From Kutzneria viridogrisea (GTDB lineage: Bacteria; Actinomycetota; Actinomycetes; Mycobacteriales; Pseudonocardiaceae): 64,000 bases of DNA. Position 1 is the first letter of the stretch; every line of letters starts with the position of its first letter. Both the position numbers and the translations under genes were made by a program. The notes below the pieces were generated by a model. The model was not told the DNA's origin and ran no database searches. It worked only from the letters and a program-made list of their open reading frames with translations. The stretch spans positions 806,001 through 870,000 of the forward strand of contig JACJID010000001.1 of NCBI GenBank assembly GCA_014138725.1. The letters run 5' to 3'. Positions 58,118 through 64,000 of this stretch are shown piece by piece.

Positions 58118-59275
58118 ATGACACAGGTACGGGAGTCGCCCTGGCGGCGCATGAGGATCTGGGCCAGCGCGCACGCGGTCGACGACTTCTTCCAGGGACT
58201 GGTTCCCGCAGCAGTGCCCTACTTCGTCCTCGAACGGCACATCAGCTACGCCGATGCCTCCGGACTGGTCCTCGCCGCGACCGTTGGCAGCGCCCTGCCG
58301 CAGTTCGGCATCGGGCTGCTGGTGGACCGGCACCACCTGCCCTGGATCGCGCCGCTCGGTGTGGCCCTCGCCGGGATCGGTGCGGGACTGGCCGGTCTGC
58401 TCCCGTCCTACCCGCTGATCTTCCTCGCGCTGGTGCTCTCCGGGCTCGGCGTCGCCCTGTTCCACCCGCCCGCCGGTCGGGCCGCCCGCACCGCCTCGGC
58501 AGGCAGCGCCTCCGCCATGAGCTGGTTCGCCGCCGGTGGCAGCATCGGAGCCTTCCTCGCTCCGGCCCTGGTGACCCCAGCGCTCGACGGACTCGGTCTC
58601 GGCGCGACCGCGCTGTTCATCCCGCCCGCTGTCCTCATGGGGTTCATCCTGTTCCGCCACCAACGGCGTTGCCTCGCCCCACCGACGGCCGCCCCGACGC
58701 GGGCCGGTGCCGACCGCATGGGCCTGTTCGCGGTCCTGACCTGCGTGGAGGTCATCCGCTCCACCGTGTCGGTCGGTGTGACCACCTTCGTGTCCCTGTA
58801 CTGGATGAGCCACCTCGGAGCCTCCAGCGCCCTGGGCGGCCTCGCGCTCACCCTTGACCTCGCCGGGGGCGTGCTCGGGACGCTGCTCGGCGGTCGGATC
58901 GGCGACCGGGTGGGACTCGTCCGCGCCGTCCAACTCGGCAACGTGCTGCTTCTGCCCGCCCTGATCGCACTGTTGCTCTGCGACAACCGCTTCCTCGCGC
59001 TCCCACTGGTACTGCTCGTGGGGGTCATGACCGGGCTGCCGTTCGCGGTCCTGGTGAAACTCGGCCAGGACTACCTGCCGACCCGCCCCGCCACCGCGGC
59101 CGGGGTCACGTTCGGCCTGGCCGTCAGCGCGGGCGGCCTGTTCATGCCCCCGCTCGGCCTCATCGCCGACCAGTACGGCCCACGCGGAGCACTCGTCGTA
59201 CTCGCCTTCTTGCCCGTCTTCGCCATCGCTGCCTCGGCGGCGCTCCGCGAAACCAGGACTGGAGTGACCAGATGA
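58118..59275 (+). CDS. MFS exporter, fosmidomycin-resistance (Fsr)-like
   Basis: A 385-residue transporter with about 12 hydrophobic segments. The N-terminus (SAHAVDDFFQGLVPAAVPYF) matches the Fsr/Fosmidomycin-resistance subgroup, with ALFHPPAGRAARTAS at the second helix turn. The half repeat is seen again at TTFVSLYWMSHLGASS. It probably exports a small phosphonate or drug. ATG 58118 gives the usual length; the frame upstream overlaps the AraC gene. It ends in a 4-bp overlap (ATGA) with a truncated M20-type gene. Confidence 0.87.
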   Translation: MTQVRESPWRRMRIWASAHAVDDFFQGLVPAAVPYFVLERHISYADASGLVLAATVGSALPQFGIGLLVDRHHLPWIAPLGVALAGIGAGLAGLLPSYPLIFLALVLSGLGVALFHPPAGRAARTASAGSASAMSWFAAGGSIGAFLAPALVTPALDGLGLGATALFIPPAVLMGFILFRHQRRCLAPPTAAPTRAGADRMGLFAVLTCVEVIRSTVSVGVTTFVSLYWMSHLGASSALGGLALTLDLAGGVLGTLLGGRIGDRVGLVRAVQLGNVLLLPALIALLLCDNRFLALPLVLLVGVMTGLPFAVLVKLGQDYLPTRPATAAGVTFGLAVSAGGLFMPPLGLIADQYGPRGALVVLAFLPVFAIAASAALRETRTGVTR

Positions 59276-59457
59276 CTGTCCAGCCGTCGAACCGCGAATT
59301 GCTCACCGACGCCGAGGAACTGCCAGCGGAGACGGTGGCGTTGCGACCTCAACTGCACGCACACCCTGAGGTGGGGCTCACTCTGCCCAAGACTCAGCGG
59401 TCAGCGCTCGATGCCCTGGCTGACAGGGGAATGCGGCTGACCTCGGGCAGGATGGCC
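59272..59457 (+). pseudogene. M20-family amidohydrolase, N-terminal fragment
   Basis: The frame MTVQPSNRELLTDAEELPAE, TVALRPQLHAHPEVGLTLPK and TQRSALDALADRGMRLTSGR is the N-terminus of an M20 peptidase/amidohydrolase (L..LR...HAHPEVG, normally about 400 residues). The metal-binding DxH and later Glu regions are missing; sequence turns to unrelated codons just before a terminator hairpin. The 4-bp overlap with the MFS gene shows the two were once one operon. A deletion has removed most of the gene. Confidence 0.75.
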
Positions 59458-59490
59458 ACCTTATCGGCGGCACGGATCGCGGGTGACAGA

Positions 59491-59520
59491 GCGGCGCGTC
59501 GAGAACGCTCGACGCGCCGC
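59491..59520. terminator. 13-bp-stem terminator with tetraloop
   Basis: GCGGCGCGTCGAG (59491-59503) pairs perfectly with 59508-59520 around a 4-nt loop. It lies 66 bp beyond the enoyl-CoA hydratase stop and downstream of the M20 fragment, so it could serve both convergent units. Confidence 0.85.
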
Positions 59521-59585
59521 ATGGGTGCCCTGAGGAACTGTGCTGGGCGGCCCGCTCTCGGACCAGGACGGCCGCCGCGCGGTTG

Positions 59586-60428
59586 TTACCAGGGCAGCGG
59601 TTCGGCGAAATTCGGTGGGCGGTGCTCGACTTGGGCGGTGAGCGCCTCCACGAGGTCCGGCCCGAAGAAGCTCATCGCCTCGAACCCGAGTGAGGCTTCG
59701 AAGGCGGGGGTCGCGGTCCGTAGCCAGTGGTTGAGCGAGCGTTTGGTCCAGCGCAAAGCGTGTTGCGGGCCGGTAGCCATGCGTTCGGCGATGCCGAGTG
59801 CGGTGTCGAGCACCTCGCTGGGCGGGACCGCGAGGCTCACCAGGCCGATTCGCTCGGCCACCTCGCCGGTGAGGTCTTCTGAGGCGAGCAGGTAGAGCTT
59901 GGCCTTGGCCAGGCCGCACAGCAGGGGCCAGATCATCACGGAGTGATCTCCCGCGGTGATGCCTTGCAGGAGGTGCCCGTCGATCAGGCGCGCGTCGGTC
60001 GAGGCGACGCTGATGTCGGCGAGCAGGCCGGTCGCGAGCCCCGATCCCATGGCCTCGCCGTTGATGGCGGAGACGATCGGCTTGTCGCAGTTGACGATGC
60101 CGTGCGTGTTGGCCAGGCCCTCGCGAATGAGATTGACGGTGTTGTCGTAGTTGCCGGGGTTGGCGAGCATCTCGTCGATGCCGTCGTTGCCTTCGACCGT
60201 CCAGAACCGCTCACCCGTGCCGGTGATGACCGCGACGCGCAACTCTGGGTCGTCGGCGAAATCGCGCCAGATGTAACTGATTTCGGTGTGGCGGCGGGTG
60301 AGGGTGGGGGCTGGGTATCCGTCGGGCGCGGCGATCGTGATGAGCAGGATCCCGTTGTCGCGCCGCTCGAGTGTGAGTGTCTGGTACTTGCCCCAGTCGA
60401 TGGTGGGACGTAGGTCGTCGATGGGCAT
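59586..60428 (-). CDS. enoyl-CoA hydratase/isomerase family protein
   Basis: A 280-residue crotonase-fold protein. The oxyanion region and fold marks are ERFWTVEGNDGIDEMLANPG, KPIVSAINGEAMGSGLATGL and LLADISVASTDARLIDGHLL. The second helix carries AGDHSVMIWPLLCG in place of the usual GxxxE/GxxxR pairs, so the reaction may differ from plain enoyl-CoA hydration. Later LASEDLTGEVAERIGLVSLA is standard. It starts 42 bp after the epimerase gene stop, on the same strand, so they share a transcript under the four-site operator upstream. Confidence 0.87.
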   Translation of the reverse strand: MPIDDLRPTIDWGKYQTLTLERRDNGILLITIAAPDGYPAPTLTRRHTEISYIWRDFADDPELRVAVITGTGERFWTVEGNDGIDEMLANPGNYDNTVNLIREGLANTHGIVNCDKPIVSAINGEAMGSGLATGLLADISVASTDARLIDGHLLQGITAGDHSVMIWPLLCGLAKAKLYLLASEDLTGEVAERIGLVSLAVPPSEVLDTALGIAERMATGPQHALRWTKRSLNHWLRTATPAFEASLGFEAMSFFGPDLVEALTAQVEHRPPNFAEPLPW

Positions 60429-60470
60429 GGCTGACCTTCTCTCCTGGGTTGGTGTCTTCGGGTGTGCCCG

Positions 60471-61439
60471 TCAGCGTTGGCTGTGCTGGTGCGAGCCGTG
60501 GCGGGGCAACCAGATCTCCTCGGCGCGGATGCTGGCCTCCGGAGTGAAGTAGTCGCCGGTCTTGAGGTCCTCGAGCAAGGTTGCATGCTCCGGCGTCCAG
60601 CCCAGCAGCGCCTGGGTGTGCTCGCTGGAGACGGGCACGTCGAGGGAGAAGAACCTGGCCAGGAAAGGGTTCCCCAGATGCTCGGAAGCCTGCTCGAGGG
60701 TCAGCGATGCGGTAGGGATGTCGAGCATCCGCGCGATCTGTTCGGCGATGCTCTTGATCGTGATGGCGCTTTCGCCGACGCCGTGCAGCACGCTGCCGGC
60801 GGGAGCCTTCTCCAACGCCAACCGGAAGAGGCTGGCGGCATCGGCGCGATGGACCGCTGGCCAACGATTGGCGCCGTCACCGATGTAGGCCGAGACGCCC
60901 GCCCTGCGCGCGGCCGCGATGAGAGCCGGAACGAACCCGTAATCGCACGGGCCGTGCACGGTCGGCGCGAGTCGCACGACGCTGGATCGGACCCCCAGAT
61001 CGGCGAAGCCCAGACAGGCCTGCTCGCCCGCGATACGAAAGGCAGCGACCGAATCGGGATCCGGCGCGTCCTGCTCGGTGCTGACCCGGCCAGCCCTGGT
61101 CACCAACGTGCCCGACGTGCTGACCAATGGCCTGCCGGACCCGGTCAGTGCGTGACCAAGCGCCTCGATCGCGGCGCGGTCGCGGCGGATGAGGTCGTCC
61201 GGATCGGCGTAGTCGCCGCCGTATGCCATGTGCAGGACGCCGTCAGCGGCTTCGGCGCCGCCGCGCAGGCTGTCGAGGTCGTCCAAGGAGCCGCGGTGTG
61301 GTGTGGCGCCCAGCGACTCCACCCGAGCGGCGGCGGCTTCCGAGCGGGCCAGGCCGGTGACGGTGTGGCCGGCCGCGAGGAGTTCGGCGACGACAGTGGG
61401 GCCGGTCTGGCCGGTGCCACCGGTGACAAAGACATGCAT
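60471..61439 (-). CDS. NAD-dependent epimerase/dehydratase-like extended SDR
   Basis: A 322-residue extended/atypical SDR. The Rossmann motif is HVFVTGGTGQTGPTVVAELL at the N-terminus, and RSEAAAARVESLGATPHRGS covers beta-2 to beta-3. The classic YxxxK is not evident at the usual site (VSTSGTLVTRAGRVSTEQ), so the chemistry is uncertain. The ATG at 61439 is preferred because GGGAG lies 7 nt upstream; ATG 61445 is too close to it. It is divergent from a TetR gene across a four-copy operator, so it is the main target of that repressor. Confidence 0.87.
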   Translation of the reverse strand: MHVFVTGGTGQTGPTVVAELLAAGHTVTGLARSEAAAARVESLGATPHRGSLDDLDSLRGGAEAADGVLHMAYGGDYADPDDLIRRDRAAIEALGHALTGSGRPLVSTSGTLVTRAGRVSTEQDAPDPDSVAAFRIAGEQACLGFADLGVRSSVVRLAPTVHGPCDYGFVPALIAAARRAGVSAYIGDGANRWPAVHRADAASLFRLALEKAPAGSVLHGVGESAITIKSIAEQIARMLDIPTASLTLEQASEHLGNPFLARFFSLDVPVSSEHTQALLGWTPEHATLLEDLKTGDYFTPEASIRAEEIWLPRHGSHQHSQR

Positions 61440-61457
61440 GGACATTCTCCCGGTTAA

Positions 61458-61543
61458 CGCCAGTGACTGGCGCTAAGTAGCGCCAGTCACTGACTCTACG
61501 CGTAGCGTCAGTCGCTGGCGCAATGTGGTGTCAGTCACTGGCG
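61458..61543. promoter_or_regulatory. four-copy 15-bp operator array with central dyad
   Basis: Four related 15-mers start at 61458 (CGCCAGTGACTGGCG, a perfect palindrome), 61481 (CGCCAGTCACTGACT), 61506 (CGTCAGTCGCTGGCG) and 61529 (TGTCAGTCACTGGCG), spaced 23, 25 and 23 bp. The centres are symmetric about 61500.5, which is also the centre of CTACGCGTAG (61496-61505). It fills the gap between the divergent SDR and TetR genes and is almost certainly the TetR operator. Confidence 0.88.
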
Positions 61544-61563
61544 CAAAGCGGTAGGCTCGGGGC

Positions 61564-62154
61564 GTGCCACGGAGCGGAGCAGAAGCGCGTCGCCGCCTTC
61601 AACAGGCGGCCCTGGAGCTGTATCAGGAACGGGGGTTCGACCAGACCACGGCGGCGGAGATCGCCGCCCGGGCCGGGGTCAACGAGCGCACCTTCTTCCG
61701 GCACTTCCCGGACAAGCGCGAGGTGCTCTTCGACGGCGAAGCCGACCTACGCGCCGCTCTGATGCAGTCGGTGGCCGAAGCCCCCGACGGGCTCGAGCCG
61801 TTCGAAGTACTGCTGCGCGCCTTCCGGAAATCCGCGAAAAACCTGCAGAACAACCGTCCGTTCTCCGAACCACGGTGGAAAATCATCGCCAAGACACCGG
61901 CGCTGCGCGAACGCGAGTTGGCCAAGCACGCGTCGCTCACCGATGCCGTGGCGGAGGCGCTGCGGCAGCGCGGTGTCGGTGACGGGCCCGCCGGCCTGGC
62001 CGCCCGGACCGGCTGGGCCGCCTATCAGCACGCGGTCCAAGCCTGGATCGACGACCCCGCGCAGAGTTTGGACGCGCATCTCTCCCAGGCCTTCGACGAT
62101 CTACGCGCCCTCGCCGCGCCCACCCTGCCGAGGCGGGCGGGCCCCGAACACTGA
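61564..62154 (+). CDS. TetR-family transcriptional repressor
   Basis: A 196-residue TetR repressor. The HTH is RRRLQQAALELYQERGFDQT, TAAEIAARAGVNERTFFRHF and PDKREVLFDGEAD (residues about 9-55), and the C-terminal helical ligand domain follows. GTG 61564 is the start; the first 20 bp upstream contain no strong ribosome binding site, so a short leader is possible. It is divergent from the epimerase/enoyl-CoA hydratase operon, with a four-site palindromic operator in the 100 bp between, and is therefore probably autoregulated and the controller of that operon. Confidence 0.93.
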   Translation: MPRSGAEARRRLQQAALELYQERGFDQTTAAEIAARAGVNERTFFRHFPDKREVLFDGEADLRAALMQSVAEAPDGLEPFEVLLRAFRKSAKNLQNNRPFSEPRWKIIAKTPALRERELAKHASLTDAVAEALRQRGVGDGPAGLAARTGWAAYQHAVQAWIDDPAQSLDAHLSQAFDDLRALAAPTLPRRAGPEH

Positions 62155-62320
62155 TACAGCCCACCCGCGGTGGTGATGGCGAGCCGGTCAGGTTGTCCGT
62201 CGGCGCCACAGGTGTCGTCCCGGCTGGGGAGAATCTTCGACTCCAGTCGACTGCGTTCGCCCGGGGATGGCCCAGAAACTGGAGCAGGCCACGGGAATCG
62301 GTTCGGCGAGAGGACACAGC

Positions 62321-63604
62321 ATGAGTACGGACATGGTCGTGATCGGGGCTGGGGTGATCGGTTCGTCGATCGCGCTCGAACTCGCGCGGGCGGGGCACCG
62401 GGTGATCGTGCTCGAGCGGGCGCCGGGACCGGGGCAAGGGTCGACGTCGGCCTCGAGTGCGGTGGTGCGGTTCAACTTCTCGACCACCGCCGGAGTGGCG
62501 ATGGCGTGGGAGGCGCACTTCGACTGGCTCGACTGGGCAGGCCACCTCGGGCACGAGGTCGGCGACCTCGCCACGTTCCGGAAGTGCGGCCTCGTCATGC
62601 TGGACGTCGACGCGGCTCCCCGCGCGTCGTGGCTCCCGTTGTTCGACAAGATCGGCGTGCCCTACGAGGAATGGGACAGTGCGACGCTGGCGGAGCGGAT
62701 CCCGGGTATCGACACCGGCCGCTACTGGCCGCCGAAACGTCTTGACGAGGACGGTTTCTGGAAGGATGCGCAACACTCGCTCGGCGGCGTGTACACACCG
62801 GATGCGGGCTACGTCTCGGACCCGGCCCTCGCCGCCGTCAACCTGGCGGCCGCGGCATCCGCTCACGGTGCGGAGTTCCGGTTTCGCAGCACCGTGAGGT
62901 CGGTGGAGGAGGCGGGGGGACGGGTGGTGGCGGTGCGGTTGTCGGACGGCAGCCGGATCCCGTGCGATGTGGTCGTGAACGCGGCCGGTCCGTGGTCCGG
63001 CGCGGTGAACCGGCTGGCGGGCGTGGGTTCCGACTTCACCATCGGCGTGCGCCCGATGCGGCAGGAGGTCGCGCACGTGCCGGTTGCGGCGGGCTACCGC
63101 GGACCCGCGGTGGCGGACATGGACCTGGGCACCTACTTCCGCGGTGAGGTCGGCGGGGATCTGCTCGTCGGCGGAACGGAACCGGAATGCGATCCGCTGC
63201 CGTGGATCGACGACCCGGACACCGTCGACATCCATCCGACGGCCGCGGTGTTCGAGGCCCAGGTGACGCGGGCGGCGCGGCGGCTGCCGGAGCTGGCGGT
63301 GCCGAACCGGGCGCGCGGGGTCGTGGGCGTCTACGACGTGGCCGAGGACTGGAGCCCGATCTACGACCGCACCGAACTCGGCGGCTTCTACGTCGCGATC
63401 GGAACCAGCGGCAACCAGTTCAAGAACGCGCCGGTCGTCGGGCAGCTCATGGCGGAACTCATCGGCCGGGTCGAGAACGGCGCCGACCACGACGCGTCGC
63501 CGGTGCGGTTGCGCGCGCCGCGCACCGGACTGGAGATCGACCTGGGTGCGTTCTCCCGCAAGCGCAGCCGCAACACCGCGACCTCGGGCACGGTGATGGG
63601 CTGA
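62321..63604 (+). CDS. FAD-dependent oxidoreductase, DAO/sarcosine-oxidase family
   Basis: A 427-residue flavoprotein of the D-amino-acid-oxidase fold. The FAD Rossmann motif is VVIGAGVIGSSIALELARAG with ERAPGPGQGSTSASSAVVRF after it (residues 6-55). VVNAAGPWSGAVNRLAG and the C-terminal GFYVAIGTSGNQFKNAPVVG close the fold. Such enzymes oxidise an amine C-N bond (sarcosine, glycine, opines) and are usually monomeric. ATG 62321 gives the common start, with a GAGAGGA upstream. It is convergent with a PucR-type regulator 8 bp away; such regulators commonly govern amine or purine nitrogen use. Substrate unknown. Confidence 0.9.
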   Translation: MSTDMVVIGAGVIGSSIALELARAGHRVIVLERAPGPGQGSTSASSAVVRFNFSTTAGVAMAWEAHFDWLDWAGHLGHEVGDLATFRKCGLVMLDVDAAPRASWLPLFDKIGVPYEEWDSATLAERIPGIDTGRYWPPKRLDEDGFWKDAQHSLGGVYTPDAGYVSDPALAAVNLAAAASAHGAEFRFRSTVRSVEEAGGRVVAVRLSDGSRIPCDVVVNAAGPWSGAVNRLAGVGSDFTIGVRPMRQEVAHVPVAAGYRGPAVADMDLGTYFRGEVGGDLLVGGTEPECDPLPWIDDPDTVDIHPTAAVFEAQVTRAARRLPELAVPNRARGVVGVYDVAEDWSPIYDRTELGGFYVAIGTSGNQFKNAPVVGQLMAELIGRVENGADHDASPVRLRAPRTGLEIDLGAFSRKRSRNTATSGTVMG

Positions 63605-63612
63605 GCCGCCGC

Positions 63613-64000
63613 TCAGACCAGGCGCCGCATCCGGGCGACCTTGATCCCGAGATGCAGTGCCAGGCGTTGTTCCCCGTCCGCGAGGTCCACGCTGGCGACC
63701 TGTTCGATCCGCCGCAGCCGCTGGTAGATGCTCGCCCGGTGCACGGAAAGGACCTCCGCCACCGTGCGGACGTCGCCGGCGCGGTCGAGGAACAGTTCCG
63801 CGGTGGCGAACAGGACGGGGTCGGCCTTCAGCAGCCGGCTCACCATCGAGTCCAGCTGGCCCGGGAGCCGGTCGGGCGCAAGGCCGACGAGCAGCCCGTA
63901 GACCCCAAGCTTGCCGAACTCCGCTACCGGCCGGAAGAACGGCACGGCATCGGCGACCTGCGCCGCCTGCGCCGCACTCCGGTACGAGGACACCACATCC
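63613..64000 (-). CDS. PucR-family regulator, C-terminal part (5' end outside window)
   Basis: This is the C-terminal part (about 129 residues) of a PucR/CdaR-like regulator; the reading frame is open to the window edge. It contains the end of the GGDEF-like middle (VADAVPFFRPVAEFGKLGVY) and the HTH_30 domain (AEVLSVHRASIYQRLRRIEQ, with LADGEQRLALHLGIKV at the end). It is convergent with the DAO oxidoreductase and probably its regulator, but the sensory domain lies outside the window. Confidence 0.85.
   Translation of the reverse strand, partial: DVVSSYRSAAQAAQVADAVPFFRPVAEFGKLGVYGLLVGLAPDRLPGQLDSMVSRLLKADPVLFATAELFLDRAGDVRTVAEVLSVHRASIYQRLRRIEQVASVDLADGEQRLALHLGIKVARMRRLV

Overview
The window is 64 kb of high-GC DNA with dense genes, many GTG and TTG starts, short ATGA/TGATG gene overlaps, leaderless-looking promoters, SARP and LAL regulators and many secreted proteins. 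This points to a filamentous actinomycete, probably of the Pseudonocardiales type; that placement is inference. I saw no rRNA, tRNA, CRISPR array, replication origin or complete insertion sequence. The stretch reads as accessory chromosome: small regulator-plus-operon modules separated by decayed gene remnants.

Layout. 0-5 kb: tail of an aldo/keto reductase, then an acyl-CoA ligase / SDR / double-hotdog thioesterase cluster with a divergent LysR regulator. 5-8.8 kb: a three-subunit, Tat-exported molybdenum aldehyde oxidoreductase (PaoABC type). 8.9-12.4 kb: a secreted tannase-like esterase, a secreted cupin and an acyl-CoA-dehydrogenase-like flavoprotein. 12.5-19.5 kb: three large pathway-type regulators (LAL, short SARP, SARP-ATPase with an extra C-terminal domain) and an Ohr peroxidase. 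19.6-23.1 kb: two tandem ABC-F proteins behind a leader that looks like a ribosome-sensing attenuator. 23.3-26.8 kb: an arsenic island (ArsN-type acetyltransferase, two ArsR repressors, ArsC, Acr3, ArsI) covering inorganic and probably organic arsenicals.

26.9-31.2 kb: an operon of a MerR-HEAT fusion and a HEAT-repeat protein with a textbook 19-bp-spacer MerR promoter, an IS5-type remnant, a lower-GC TetR/NmrA pair, and remnants of an IS1380 transposase and a TetR gene. 31.2-38.7 kb: a HelR-type helicase, a quinone-reductase-like enzyme, a PucR regulator divergent from an APC permease, a 34-residue exported micro-ORF and a secreted beta-lactamase-fold hydrolase. 38.7-45.4 kb: a second LAL, a MarR regulator, and an overlapping fumarase / malic enzyme pair. 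45.4-48.9 kb: transposase remnants, a secreted protein, an unknown protein and an SGNH lipoprotein.

49-54.4 kb: a two-component system translationally coupled to a GerMN lipoprotein, a secreted alpha/beta hydrolase flanked by a 40-bp duplication of the lipoprotein gene's 3' end, and an acyltransferase-3 membrane protein. 54.4-59.5 kb: IclR with a divergent 3-oxoacid CoA-transferase pair, AraC with a divergent MFS exporter, and remnants of a carboxylesterase and an M20 hydrolase. 59.6-64 kb: an enoyl-CoA hydratase / epimerase operon divergent from a TetR gene across a symmetric four-site operator, then a DAO-type oxidoreductase and a PucR regulator cut by the window end.

I found no wholly new system I can defend. 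The strongest candidates for something undescribed are the MerR-HEAT/HEAT operon, the four-site TetR operator, the ABC-F leader and the SARP-ATPase fusion.
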